In this document: one piece after another, positions 8,201 to 16,473 of the stretch
Numbering within the stretch: the stretch's first letter is position 1
How the letters are laid out: each line of letters opens with the position of its first letter
NCBI RefSeq assembly: GCF_012972705.2
Contig: NZ_JABCSC020000001.1
Location: 248,001-312,000 of the forward strand
Origin: Uliginosibacterium aquaticum
Lineage (GTDB): Bacteria > Pseudomonadota > Gammaproteobacteria > Burkholderiales > Rhodocyclaceae
Direction: 5' to 3'
Length of the DNA: 64,000 bases
The notes under the pieces: generated by a model
Databases searched by the model: none
The model's input: only the letters and a program-made list of their open reading frames with translations
Told to the model about the DNA's origin: nothing
Made by a program: the position numbers and the translations under genes

Positions 8201-10981
8201 GAACAGGAACAGGCTGCCTTTTGTGGAGGCTTTCTTCTTTGATGATTTGGCTGCGTATTCCGCCAGATGCCCGGCCAGCTTGAGGCGCTGCGCCTCGCCG
8301 CCGGAGAGCGTCGGCACTGGCTGGCCGAGGGTGAGGTAATCGAGGCCGACGTTGACCAGAGGCTGGATGGCGCGCACCAGATCCTTGTCACCGGCAAAGA
8401 AGTTCAGCGCGTCGGCACAGGTCAGCTCCAGCACCTCGGCGATGTTCTTGCCCTGCAGTTGCAGCTCAAGAATTTCGGGGCGGTAGCGTTTGCCATCGCA
8501 GTCCGGGCAGCGCAGATACACGTCGGAGAGGAACTGCATCTCGACGTGCTCGAAGCCATTGCCGCCGCAGGTGGGGCAGCGGCCGTCGCCGGAGTTGAAG
8601 GAGAAGGTACCGGCGGTGTAGCCGCGCTGCTCGGCGTCGGGCAGCGCCGCGAAGCGCTTGCGGATCACATCGAAGGCGCCGACGTAGCTGGCTGGATTGG
8701 AGCGCGTGGTCTTGCCGATCTGACTCTGATCGACCATGACAATGGCTTCGATCAGCTCTTCGCCGACGAGCTTCGCAAACGCACCCGGCGCTTCGGTGGC
8801 TTCGCCCTTGGCCTTCTTCAGCGCGGGCCACAGCACATCCTGAATCAGGGTGGACTTGCCCGAGCCGGACACGCCGGTGACGCAGACCAGTCGCCCCAGC
8901 GGGATGGAGAGGTCCACGTTTTTAAGGTTGTTGGCGGTTGCACCGAGCAGCTTCAGTCGCGGCGTTTTGACTTCGACTGTCTGGCGCACGAGGCCGGCGT
9001 CGACCTGCTTGTGACCGCCGAGGTATTGGGCGGTGAGGGTGTCGGTGCGGGCGCGCAGCTCGTCCGGCGTGCCGTTGAACACGATGTTGCCACCCGCAGC
9101 ACCGGGGCCGGGGCCGATGTCGACAATGCGATCGGCATTGAGCATCACGGCCGGGTCGTGCTCCACCACCACCAGCGAGTTGCCCGCGTCACGCAGGCGG
9201 CGCATCACGCCGTTGATGCGGTCGATGTCGCGCGGATGCAGGCCGATGGAGGGTTCGTCGAGCACGAAGAGGGTGTTCACCAGCGAGGTGCCCAGCGCAG
9301 TGGTCAGGTTGATGCGCTGCACTTCGCCGCCTGAGAGCGTGCGGCTCTGGCGATCCAGCGTGAGGTAGCCGAGGCCCACTTCACACAGATAGCTGAGTCG
9401 CCCGCGAATCTCGTTCATCACCAGATCGACCGCATCGCCCGCGCTGCCTTCGATCTGCAGCTCGCGGAAAAAATCACGCGCGCGTTCGATCGGCAGGCTC
9501 ATCGCGTCGTGCAACGACAGGCCGGGCAGGGCGTCGAGCGTTTCCTGTTTGAGGTGCATGCCGACCGGGCGGAAGCGATGGCGTTGCGCCGGAACGTACT
9601 CCCCTCTCCCGCTTGCGGGAGGGGGGCTAGGGGAGAGGGGGGCGTGCTTGCCGAGCGCCCTCTCCCGGCCCTGCGGGCCACCCTCTCCCGCAAGCGGGCG
9701 AGGGGAAATGCCGAGAGCCGCGTCAGCTTGCGCCTTGCTGCCCACGCGCCACAGCAGCGAATCCGTCTTCAGGCGCGCACCGGCGCAGGCCGGGCAGTCG
9801 GTGTAGGCGCGGTAGCGGCTGAGTAGCACGCGGATGTGCATCTTGTAGGCCTTGGTTTCCAGCCAGTCGAAGAAGCTGCGTACGCCGTACCAGTACTTCG
9901 GCCAGTGGCGCTGCCAGTTCTTGAACTCCGGCTCGCCTTCCATGACCCAATGCCGATGTTCTGCAGGCAGGTCGCGCCAGGCGATGTCGGTGGCCACGCC
10001 GCGCAGGCGGCACATCTTCATCAGGTCGTCCTGACATTCCTTGTAGCTCTCGCTCTGCCAGGGCTTCACCGCACCGCCGGCGAGGGTCTTCGATTCGTCC
10101 GGCACGATCAGGCCGGGATCGATGCCGATCACGCGGCCGAAACCCTTGCAGGTTTCGCAGGCGCCGACGGCGGAGTTGAAGGAGAAGTTGGCCGAGGTGG
10201 GCGCGCTGTAGTGGATATCGCACTCGGCGCAGTGCAGGTCGGCGGAGAATTTCCAGACCTGCCCGGCGGCTGCATCGAGCAGGGCTTCGCCGCCCAGATG
10301 CACTTCGAGCTTGCCGTTGCCGAGTTTCAGTGCTGCCTCCAGCGCTTCGCTGACGCGCGCGGTTTCGGCATTGCCGAAGCGGAAGCGATCCACCGTCACC
10401 AGAATACGTTTGTCATCCCCGGTGATGCGCGTAAAGCCCTGACGCTCCAGATGGCCGCGCATTTCTTCAACCGTGAAATTCTCGGGAACCGGCAGCGGTG
10501 CGACGATGGCCAGTCGCGGGTCCTCATGCTGCGGGCAGCGCGTGGCCAGCGTGGCGAGGATGTTCTGCGGCGTTTCTTTCTCCACCTTGGCACCGCAGCC
10601 CTTGCAGTACAGATGGCTGGCGCGGGCGTAGAGCAGCTTCAGGTAGTCCGCCAGCTCGGTCATGGTGCCGACCGTGGAGCGCGAGGTGCGCACCTGATTG
10701 CTCTGGTCGATGGCGATTGCTGGCGGCACGCCCTCGATGGCGTCAACCTGCGGTTTGTCCATGCGGTCGAGGAACTGCCGCGCGTAGGGCGAGAAGGTCT
10801 CGACGTAACGGCGCTGGCCCTCGGCATAGAGCGTGTCGAAGACCAGCGAGCTCTTGCCCGAGCCGGAAGGACCGGTCACCACCACCAGCTCGCCGAGCGG
10901 GATGTCGAGACTGATGTTCTTGAGATTGTTCTGGCGAGCACCGCGAATGCGGATGCTGGCTTTGTTGTATGGATGCGACAT
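5231..10981 (-). CDS. uvrA: UvrA, tandem double-length excinuclease ABC subunit A with an inserted repeat
   Basis: 1916 aa, about twice a normal UvrA (roughly 940 aa). Two complete UvrA units are fused: residues 1 to about 1020 and about 1030 to 1916. Each has two ATP-binding cassettes. Walker A motifs are GPSGSGKSS at 37-45 and GVSGSGKST near 700, 1060 and 1578; ABC signatures LSGGE lie near 547, 890, 1425 and 1787. Zinc-knuckle CxxC pairs are present in both halves. UvrA finds bulky DNA lesions and loads UvrB in nucleotide-excision repair. Fused UvrA proteins of this length are, from memory, known in betaproteobacteria; whether a normal uvrA also exists elsewhere cannot be seen. An insert of about 35 residues at 426-461, encoded by a palindromic repeat, interrupts the region between the first zinc knuckle and the first signature. 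The gene is monocistronic. Confidence 0.93.
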   Translation of the reverse strand: MSHPYNKASIRIRGARQNNLKNISLDIPLGELVVVTGPSGSGKSSLVFDTLYAEGQRRYVETFSPYARQFLDRMDKPQVDAIEGVPPAIAIDQSNQVRTSRSTVGTMTELADYLKLLYARASHLYCKGCGAKVEKETPQNILATLATRCPQHEDPRLAIVAPLPVPENFTVEEMRGHLERQGFTRITGDDKRILVTVDRFRFGNAETARVSEALEAALKLGNGKLEVHLGGEALLDAAAGQVWKFSADLHCAECDIHYSAPTSANFSFNSAVGACETCKGFGRVIGIDPGLIVPDESKTLAGGAVKPWQSESYKECQDDLMKMCRLRGVATDIAWRDLPAEHRHWVMEGEPEFKNWQRHWPKYWYGVRSFFDWLETKAYKMHIRVLLSRYRAYTDCPACAGARLKTDSLLWRVGSKAQADAALGISPRPLAGEGGPQGRERALGKHAPLSPSPPPASGRGEYVPAQRHRFRPVGMHLKQETLDALPGLSLHDAMSLPIERARDFFRELQIEGSAGDAVDLVMNEIRGRLSYLCEVGLGYLTLDRQSRTLSGGEVQRINLTTALGTSLVNTLFVLDEPSIGLHPRDIDRINGVMRRLRDAGNSLVVVEHDPAVMLNADRIVDIGPGPGAAGGNIVFNGTPDELRARTDTLTAQYLGGHKQVDAGLVRQTVEVKTPRLKLLGATANNLKNVDLSIPLGRLVCVTGVSGSGKSTLIQDVLWPALKKAKGEATEAPGAFAKLVGEELIEAIVMVDQSQIGKTTRSNPASYVGAFDVIRKRFAALPDAEQRGYTAGTFSFNSGDGRCPTCGGNGFEHVEMQFLSDVYLRCPDCDGKRYRPEILELQLQGKNIAEVLELTCADALNFFAGDKDLVRAIQPLVNVGLDYLTLGQPVPTLSGGEAQRLKLAGHLAEYAAKSSKKKASTKGSLFLFDEPTTGLHFGDIEKLLRALRALVDAGNTVLVVEHNLDVMRVSDWLIDLGPEGGDAGGEILVAGTIEDLIAEPRSHTGRALAEYRLDAAPLKAAEPRVRYLAVQAPDTIQITHAREHNLKNVSLAIQHNKFTVVTGVSGSGKSTLAFDILFAEGQRRYLESLNAYARQFVQPASKPDVDAIHGIPPTVAIEQRTSRGGRKSTVGTLTEVHHFLRLLFVKLGTQHCPDCNCAIEPQSQDAIAARLLRDYRGQKIGLLAPLVVNRKGLYTELARWAKNKGYTHLRVDGEFLPVSPWPRLDRFKEHNIELPVCDVDVHANHEAELREKLADALGIGKGTIRVITPDGSDAVFSTLRACPSCGTSFPELDPRLFSYNSKHGWCESCCGTGVEIPKWMKDPEVDVAEMEFAGLDDEDGAEVECRSCHGERLNPVARAVRYRDVSITGYSKRSVNALGEWVNGLQLEGREAGIGRDIISELKHRLAFLHDVGLGYLALDRAAPTLSGGEAQRIRLASQLGSNLRGVCYVLDEPSIGLHPRDNSVLLDMLEALRAKGNTVVVVEHDEETIRRADEVLDLGPGAGTRGGRLIAQGTAAQLIASPDSVTGQCLREPLQHPLHSRAAPGSADPFIELTGGTLHNLQDVKVRVPLNRLTVVTGVSGSGKSTLARDVLHANLKRLIGGDEDEKAKPAGRKSAKPMPRTEKLASGIQGCTSITGWQPVGRVLEVDQTPIGKTPRSCPATYVGFWDEIRKLFANTETAKLRGWQAARFSFNTGDGRCPSCEGAGVQTVAMSFLPDVKVHCEVCDGARFNADTLTALWREKSIAQVLAMEVDEAVEFFAAHPKVSHPLRLLQDVGLGYLTLGQASPTLSGGEAQRIKLVTELAKVKTDPAARASKFKSPHTLYVLDEPTVGLHMADVAKLITVLHRLVEAGNTALVIEHDLDVMAEADWLIDMGPEGGDEGGRVVYEGPLQGVLQANSHTGKALRDFLKRTQQEN
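9601..9705. repeat. REP-like palindromic element inserted in frame within uvrA
   Basis: A 105-bp element made of two C/G-rich arms: 9601-9620 (cccctctcccgcttgcggga) and 9686-9705 pair with one mismatch in 20. Each arm itself is a small palindrome around gcttgc or gcaagc, and a third related piece (ccctctcccggccctgcggg) lies at about 9658-9677. This is the sort of intergenic REP/BIME-like repeat found in many copies in proteobacterial genomes. Here it lies inside coding sequence, is a multiple of three, and is translated without a stop as a Pro/Gly/Arg-rich segment. No second copy was noticed in the window. Confidence 0.8.
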
Positions 10982-11113
10982 GGCGGGGGCTGGGTGGCGC
11001 TGTTCTTGTACGCCTGAATTGTGGCAGGAAGCGCCGTCTGGCGCTGCCCGAGTCCATTAATCCTGTGTATGGGTGGATTGATCTTTTTATTTCGTAAGTG
11101 CCGCTGGCGGATT

Positions 11114-11229
11114 ACGAAATTGAGCCCGCTTGCGGCTGCAGGTCAAATCGCCCTGCCTCTGATCAACAGTCGTGCCGCCGCAAGCCGGAACCCCGCGGGG
11201 AGCGGATCTGGCTGTAATGCCGGCACGAC
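11114..11229 (+). promoter_or_regulatory. Promoter and conserved leader of the first porin gene
   Basis: TTGAGC (11120-11125), a 17-base spacer and TCAAAT (11143-11148) form a plausible sigma70 promoter. The block is shared with the second porin leader (16474-16527): acgaaattgag, then ggtcaaatcgccctg, then cctctgatcaac, at the same spacing. After it a 9-bp inverted repeat GTCGTGCCG (11169-11177) and CGGCACGAC (11221-11229) could fold the roughly 110-nt leader into one long stem. Conservation beyond the promoter hexamers suggests a shared regulator site or RNA element. Confidence 0.6.
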
Positions 11230-11264
11230 CGGAGGATCATTCAAATAATGTCAGGAGACTAATC

Positions 11265-12428
11265 GTGCAGAAAAAACTTATTGCTCTGGCTGTAGCCGGT
11301 TTGATGTCCGGCACCGCTTTTGCTCAGACTTCCGTGACCATTGGCGGTAAGGTGGATGCCGGCTACCAGTTCGGTATGACCCAGAAGGCAGACGGCGTCT
11401 GCGGCACTTCCGGCGATTGTGGTGGTAGCACGACCGAACAGCTGACCGATGGCAGCGCTTCCACTTCGCGCATCACGATCGGGGCCAAGGAAACCATCAA
11501 CAATGATCTGGAAGCCGGGGTCAGCCTCGACATGCGCTTCTCCAACTTCCATGACGGCAAGGGCGTGAACAACAGCACGACCTCGACGCTGGCCGGTATC
11601 GGCGGTCTGACTTCCAACGACAAGAAGGCGGTCTATCTCAAGAGCAAGCTGCTCGGTGAGCTCCACTGGGGCGTGCAGAACGCCGGTGACGAGTTCTACG
11701 TGGCAACCAAGCCTTATATGGTCGAGCCGAAGGATACTGAACTGGTCAAGTACGGCATCTCGGGCTATCGCGCCTCCAGCCTGACCGACCGCACCACCAA
11801 GTACATCACCCCGACACTGAGCATTGGCGCCTTCCAGCTGGCTGCGATGAGTACTTACTCGTTTGGTGAAGCCCGCAAGAGCGGCGCCAGCAATGTAGAT
11901 GGCACCGGCAGCGGCGATGTGCTGGCAGGCGGCATCCAGTGGAAATTCGGCAAGCTGATTGATGGCGGTTATGACCGCTGGACGCGTTACACCAGCAATG
12001 CGACGGCAGAAGACGGTTTCCACTTCCAGCGCACCTACTTCAGCCTATTTCCGTGGGCAGGCCTGAAGATTGCGGGTGTGTATATCAACAACTCAGGCTA
12101 CGCGGCGGGCAAGCCCTTCCAGGACAAGAACACCAACCTGGTGGTGTCCTACAACTTCAATGCCAAGGCCAACATCGGCTTCGGCTATTCGATCGTGCGT
12201 GACGTGGGGGACGAGCGTAACAGTGGCCATGCCTGGCAATTCGGCGGCACCTACTTCCTGAGCAAGAGCGTCTATTTGTACTCGGCCGTGACCAAGACTG
12301 ACTGGGAGCGGAACCAGGACAAGATCGGTGGCAAGTTCGATGGCACAGCTTCCGGTTTCGGGACTTCATCGACGGCCAGCAAGCTGGACAGCCGCCTGAC
12401 CAAGATCGGTCTGGTCAAAGAGTTCTGA
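11265..12428 (+). CDS. Gram-negative general porin (first of two)
   Basis: 387 aa. Starts at a GTG at 11265, chosen because AGGAG lies 7 bases upstream (11253-11257) and because it gives the signal peptide VQKKLIALAVAGLMSGTAFA, cleaved before QTSVTIGG, matching the ATG start of its paralogue at 16630. The mature part begins SVTIGGKVDAGYQF, the first beta strand of betaproteobacterial trimeric porins (gram-negative porin family 4), and ends in VKEF with the terminal aromatic residue needed for BAM-dependent insertion. It forms a diffusion channel in the outer membrane. It has exactly the same length as the second porin and is a paralogue with many conserved blocks. Transcribed alone and followed by a terminator. 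Confidence 0.92.
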   Translation: MQKKLIALAVAGLMSGTAFAQTSVTIGGKVDAGYQFGMTQKADGVCGTSGDCGGSTTEQLTDGSASTSRITIGAKETINNDLEAGVSLDMRFSNFHDGKGVNNSTTSTLAGIGGLTSNDKKAVYLKSKLLGELHWGVQNAGDEFYVATKPYMVEPKDTELVKYGISGYRASSLTDRTTKYITPTLSIGAFQLAAMSTYSFGEARKSGASNVDGTGSGDVLAGGIQWKFGKLIDGGYDRWTRYTSNATAEDGFHFQRTYFSLFPWAGLKIAGVYINNSGYAAGKPFQDKNTNLVVSYNFNAKANIGFGYSIVRDVGDERNSGHAWQFGGTYFLSKSVYLYSAVTKTDWERNQDKIGGKFDGTASGFGTSSTASKLDSRLTKIGLVKEF

Positions 12429-12468
12429 TCCGCGCCTTGTCTGCAAAGATTCCTTCACAGTTGAATTC

Positions 12469-12498
12469 AGGCCTGCCTCACGGCGGGCCTTTTTTTTT
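12469..12498 (+). terminator. Intrinsic terminator of the first porin gene
   Basis: GGCCTGCC (12470-12477) pairs with GGCGGGCC (12482-12489, one G-U pair) around a short loop and is followed by a run of nine to ten T at 12490-12498. Confidence 0.85.
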
Positions 12499-12514
12499 GT
12501 GCTCTGGCAGCGGC

Positions 12515-12787
12515 TTACTTGCTGAAGGTTTCCCGGGTCTTCTTGCCTACTTCCTTGCCGGCGCTGGCGGCATCGTTGCCGATCTGTTTGCCGATCTCGC
12601 CGGCGCCGTGATAGGCCTCGACGGCCGTATCCTTGACGACCTTGGCCGCCTCCACCGCGCCGTTGGCGACTGTGCTGGCGCCCTTGGAAACCTCACTGCT
12701 GGCACTCTTGCTGCCGTCCTTTACCTCTTGTACGGAGCAGGCGGAACACAGCAGCAGGGCGAGAAGGGCTAGGGGGAATCGGTTCAT
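12515..12787 (-). CDS. Small putative lipoprotein, alanine/lysine-rich
   Basis: 90 aa. The N-terminus MNRFPLALLALLLCSACS is a lipoprotein-type signal with Cys17 as the probable acylated residue; the -3 position is Cys instead of Leu, so the lipobox is imperfect. The mature part is short and hydrophilic with a heptad-like pattern of Ala, Val and Lys (EVSKGASTVANGAVEAAKVV), suggesting a long amphipathic helix, as in entericidin-like or Lpp-like envelope proteins. I do not recognise a family. It converges with the first porin gene and shares the short gap containing its terminator. Confidence 0.6.
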   Translation of the reverse strand: MNRFPLALLALLLCSACSVQEVKDGSKSASSEVSKGASTVANGAVEAAKVVKDTAVEAYHGAGEIGKQIGNDAASAGKEVGKKTRETFSK

Positions 12788-12892
12788 GGCAAATCCGGGG
12801 ATGAAGCGTTTGACGATTCAAGCATAGACGCGGCATTGAGACATGGGCAGCGGGCAGGCTGCAAGCGTGCAGGATCGACGGCTGGATGGCAT

Positions 12893-15100
12893 TCAGCTGT
12901 GCTGATAGCGATGCAGCCGCTCATGCATGCGCGCCTGCAAGCGCCAGCGGGCGGCATCCTCAAGCATGCGGCCAGCCCACAGGTAGACGTTGGCGTCGTG
13001 GATCTGCCGACGCAAGCTGCTCATGCGCTCCCGCTGCTCGGCCGGGTGCATGCACAGGGCTTGTTGCAGCGTGTCGGCGAAGGATTCTGTGTGGTAGGGA
13101 TTGATGCTCAGGGCCTCACCGAGTTCGCGCGCAGCGCCAGCGAAACTGGAGAGCACCAGCACGCCCTGTTCGTCGTCGCGGGTGGCGGCAAATTCCTTGC
13201 ACACCAGATTCATGCCGTCGTGCAGGCTGCTCACCACGCACACATCGGCGGCGCCATACAGTGCCCGCACCGCAGCCTGGTCGCGGTGCTCCACGAGCAG
13301 CGTGACCGGGGTATAGCCGGGGCGGCCGAAGCGGTTGTTGATCTGCATTGCACGGCGCGCCACGCGCTCGCTGAGCGCGGCGTAATCGGCGAGGCTGCTA
13401 CGCGTCGGGGCGGCCAGTTGCAGCAGGCACAGGCGGCCAATCCATTCAGGGTGCTTTTCGAGCAGGCGTTCGAAGGCAATGAACTTCTCCTCGATGCCCT
13501 TGGTGTAATCGAAACGATCGACGCCGAGAATCAGCTTTTGTCCAGCCGTGATGCCCAGGGTCTCGCGGCCGAGCTGCCGCTGGCGGGCGCTGTCAGGCGC
13601 GGTGGCGGGCCAGGCGATCGAGATCGGATAGCTGTCGACCAGGGTTTCGCGGCCGGCATGGAACACGCTGGAGCGCTCGGTTTCGAGGCGCGCCTCGAGG
13701 AAGCGCTCGACCGTGGCGAGGAAGTTCTGCTGGTGGTGACGGGTCTGGAAGCCGAGGATGGTCGAACCCAGCAGACCTTGCAGAATCTCGTTGCGCCATG
13801 GGCAGATGCCGAAGGCTTCCGGCGTGGGCCAGGGAATGTGCCAGAAACACAGGATGGTGGCTTCCGGCAGGCGCTGGCGGATCAGTGCCGGTACCAGGGC
13901 CAGCTGGTAATCCTGCACCAGCACCACCGGGTTGTGGCTGCGCGCTTCGGCGATCACGGCATCGGCAAAGCGCTGATTGACCTGGCGGTAGTGCTGCCAG
14001 TCCGCCTCGCGGAATACCGGCCGCACATGAGCCAGGTGGCACAGGGCCCAGATGCCTTCGTTGGAGAGGCCGTCGTAATAGCCGCGCACCTCTTCCTCGC
14101 TGAGCCACAGGCGGCGCAGGCGGTAATCCTGTTGCCCGGGCGGCAGCATGAGGTGGTCTGCCGCGTCGACACATTCACGGTCCGCGTTGCCGCTGCCATG
14201 GGCGATCCAGGTGCCGGAGCAGGCCTGCAGCACCGGCTCAAGCGCAGTTACCAGGCCGCTGGCGGGCTGGCGCACGAGCAGGGCGTCGCCGATGCGTTCA
14301 TGGGTCCACGGTTCGCGGTTGGAAACGACCAGTAGTTCGTCGCCATGCAGATGGCTGGCGAGCAGGCTGCGCAAGCGTTCCGCGGTCCAGTCGGCGTCGC
14401 TGTACTGACCGTGGCGGTAGTGGTCCTCCAGGTCGCGCAGACGGGTGCGCAGATCATCCATGAAGGAGCGGAATTCCGGCGGAGCGGCCAGGGTGTTGCT
14501 GGCCGGATTGAGCATTGTGCGCAGGGCCAGGTTCCAGCGCCGCCAGTTGTACTGGGTGAGGAGCACGATTAGCAGGGCGACGGTGAGCCCCATCATGAGC
14601 ATGAACACCAGCAGGTATTGCTGCGACAGGCGGGTACGGCGCTCAACGAAGGCCAAATCGTGCAGCAGGACCAGATCGGCAATGTGATGCTCTTCGGTGC
14701 TGACCGGGAAGATCCCCAGCATGACCTTGCCGAGCGGCAGGGTGAGTTCCACGTTGCCGCTGCGTTGCAGGGCGTGGGCCTGGGCGCAGTCGAGGTCGGT
14801 CGGAAAATCCTTGGTGCGATGCATCAGCAGGCCATCGGTGCTGCACAGGGCGATGGCGCTCAGGCGTTCGTCGCGGATGGTGCGCTCGAAGAGGGCGTGG
14901 ATGCGCTCCCACTGGCCATTCACGAGCACCTTGCTGATGGTGTCGGACTGGGCATTGGCAATCAGGTTGCCGCGCAAGCCCAGATCGCGCAGGAACCAGC
15001 GCTCGGTGAGTTCTTCGGTCACGTTCATGGCCAGCCAGCCACCAAGGGCGAGGATCAGCAGCAGGGGGGCCAGCAGGCGCAGGTAGAGCCGGAGATGCAT
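12893..15100 (-). CDS. otsA: Membrane-anchored trehalose-6-phosphate synthase (GT20)
   Basis: 735 aa from the ATG at 15100; a longer frame opens at a TTG at 15160 but would cover the probable control region. Residues about 5-25 and 175-200 are membrane helices enclosing a periplasmic-looking domain of about 150 residues, an arrangement typical of sensor proteins. From about residue 255 to the end is a GT20 domain: [10 protein letters not shown], a [10 protein letters not shown] motif (substrate Arg and Lys of OtsA) and [14 protein letters not shown] (nucleotide-sugar site). The enzyme transfers glucose from a UDP- or other NDP-donor to glucose-6-phosphate; glucosylglycerol-phosphate synthesis is an alternative. 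No otsB phosphatase is present in the window. Divergently transcribed from the XylR-type regulator. The fused sensor suggests that synthesis responds to an envelope or osmotic signal. Confidence 0.85.
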   Translation of the reverse strand: MHLRLYLRLLAPLLLILALGGWLAMNVTEELTERWFLRDLGLRGNLIANAQSDTISKVLVNGQWERIHALFERTIRDERLSAIALCSTDGLLMHRTKDFPTDLDCAQAHALQRSGNVELTLPLGKVMLGIFPVSTEEHHIADLVLLHDLAFVERRTRLSQQYLLVFMLMMGLTVALLIVLLTQYNWRRWNLALRTMLNPASNTLAAPPEFRSFMDDLRTRLRDLEDHYRHGQYSDADWTAERLRSLLASHLHGDELLVVSNREPWTHERIGDALLVRQPASGLVTALEPVLQACSGTWIAHGSGNADRECVDAADHLMLPPGQQDYRLRRLWLSEEEVRGYYDGLSNEGIWALCHLAHVRPVFREADWQHYRQVNQRFADAVIAEARSHNPVVLVQDYQLALVPALIRQRLPEATILCFWHIPWPTPEAFGICPWRNEILQGLLGSTILGFQTRHHQQNFLATVERFLEARLETERSSVFHAGRETLVDSYPISIAWPATAPDSARQRQLGRETLGITAGQKLILGVDRFDYTKGIEEKFIAFERLLEKHPEWIGRLCLLQLAAPTRSSLADYAALSERVARRAMQINNRFGRPGYTPVTLLVEHRDQAAVRALYGAADVCVVSSLHDGMNLVCKEFAATRDDEQGVLVLSSFAGAARELGEALSINPYHTESFADTLQQALCMHPAEQRERMSSLRRQIHDANVYLWAGRMLEDAARWRLQARMHERLHRYQHS

Positions 15101-15116
15101 CAAGGAAGACGGACAA

Positions 15117-15134
15117 TGTATTTGTAGCAATACA
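15117..15134. promoter_or_regulatory. Perfect inverted repeat in the otsA/regulator divergent gap
   Basis: TGTATT (15117-15122), six bases, AATACA (15129-15134). It lies 16 bases upstream of the otsA start and 37 bases upstream of the regulator start, so a bound protein could act on both genes. Operator role is inferred from position and symmetry only. Confidence 0.45.
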
Positions 15135-15171
15135 GTACACTCGCCGGCTGTGTACCTCAACCGGAGTCATG

Positions 15172-16323
15172 ATGAAGACCAAGCGCGTGCGCCATATCCT
15201 GCTGGTTCTGGATAGCGCGCAACCTTTCCATCGTGCCGTGATGAGCGGCGTCGGGGCCTTTGTGCGCGGCAGTGAGCTGGACTGGCGCCTGAGCATCAGC
15301 AAGCGCCTGCCGGAAGATCTGAGCGGTATGGATGGCCTCATCACGGACGCTGAAACGCCCGGACTTGAACTCGTTCTGCCTCGGATAAGCGCGTTGCCGG
15401 GGGTGTTCATCGCGAGTGCCGCGAGTGCCGGACTCGCCGCTGCGGCGCCGCGGGTGTGTGCGGATAACGCGGCCATGATCGGACTGGCCATCGCGCATTT
15501 GCGGGAAAACGGGGTGCAGTACCTGGCCGGGTTTTCCCTTCTGCGTTATCAGGACATGCCCTGGGCCAGGGAGCGCTTGGAGGCCTTCCGGGAGCAGGCG
15601 GGGGCCAATCCGCGCCTGCGTGAAGCGGTTTCGCCGCCGGATGGCAGTACCGCCAGCATGCAGGATCTCGACTGGGTGCGCGCTCTGCCCACTCGCACCG
15701 GTGTAGTCGCTGTGAATGATTCGGCGGCGCGGGAGTTGCTCCAGCTGTGCGAGCAGGCGGGGCGCCAGGTTCCGCGCGACATCGCGATCGTCGGAATCGA
15801 CAATGATCCGCTAGTGGCCGCCCTGTCACCGCTGCCGATTTCTTCAGTGACCCAGCCTGCCGAAGAAATCGGGCGCAAGGCCGCCGAGCTGTTGCGCCGG
15901 CGCCTGCAGCGCCCGCTGGAGGCGCCGGCCGGGCTGGCGATTGCGCCGCAAGGGGTGCAACTGGCGGCGACCAGCAGCAAGGCCAGCACTCTCGTGAGTG
16001 GCGCGCTGGAATTCATCGATGCGCAACTGGGGCGCTGCATCAAGGCGCAGCAGGTGGCGGATTTCATGGGCGTGTCGCGTGCCACCCTGGAGCGCAGCTT
16101 CCTGACCCAGTTGGGGGTGACCGTGCATGACGAGCTGTTGCGTCGGCGCATTGCCCAGGCCAAAAGCATGCTGGCGCGGCGCGAGCTGAGCACCTCGGAG
16201 ATTGCCCGGCATTGTGGTTTCCGCACCCAGCAGTACATGCATGTGGTGTTCAAGCGCGAGATCGGCCTGTCTCCGGCCGAGTTCGCCCTGCATGCGCCGC
16301 AGGTCGGCGAAGCCCCTGAATGA
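15172..16323 (+). CDS. XylR-family transcription regulator (LacI-type sensor, AraC HTH)
   Basis: 383 aa. The N-terminal two thirds resemble the periplasmic-binding-protein fold of LacI-type regulators (RHILLVLD at the start, VVAVNDSAARELLQLCEQAG and DIAIVGIDNDPL in the second lobe). Residues about 275-375 are an AraC-type double helix-turn-helix (QQVADFMGVSRATLERSF, then STSEIARHCGFRTQQYMHVV). This sensor-plus-AraC arrangement is that of XylR, an activator responding to sugars. The ATG at 15172 is chosen over the adjacent ATG at 15169 because GGAG (15163-15166) is then five bases away. It lies between otsA (divergent) and the second porin (same strand), both plausible targets; the ligand is unknown. 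Confidence 0.85.
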   Translation: MKTKRVRHILLVLDSAQPFHRAVMSGVGAFVRGSELDWRLSISKRLPEDLSGMDGLITDAETPGLELVLPRISALPGVFIASAASAGLAAAAPRVCADNAAMIGLAIAHLRENGVQYLAGFSLLRYQDMPWARERLEAFREQAGANPRLREAVSPPDGSTASMQDLDWVRALPTRTGVVAVNDSAARELLQLCEQAGRQVPRDIAIVGIDNDPLVAALSPLPISSVTQPAEEIGRKAAELLRRRLQRPLEAPAGLAIAPQGVQLAATSSKASTLVSGALEFIDAQLGRCIKAQQVADFMGVSRATLERSFLTQLGVTVHDELLRRRIAQAKSMLARRELSTSEIARHCGFRTQQYMHVVFKREIGLSPAEFALHAPQVGEAPE

Positions 16324-16473
16324 AGCAGGGCTGTTGTGCTGGTGCAACACCTTGTTGCGCCAGTTCGGGGTTTTCCCGCCCCGGCCTGCTTTCCTGGGCG
16401 CTACGAGCAATCCCCGCCAGGCATGGCTTTCAGGTGCGCCCTGACGCGATTTCAAACAGATTGCCCGGCAATA

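Noticed and set aside
10982-11110. LexA (SOS) box upstream of uvrA
   Set aside because: No CTGT-N8-ACAG-like match of acceptable quality was found.
15101-15160. Longer otsA starting at a TTG at 15160
   Set aside because: It would translate through the inverted repeat and has no conserved residues; ATG 15100 gives the first membrane helix directly.
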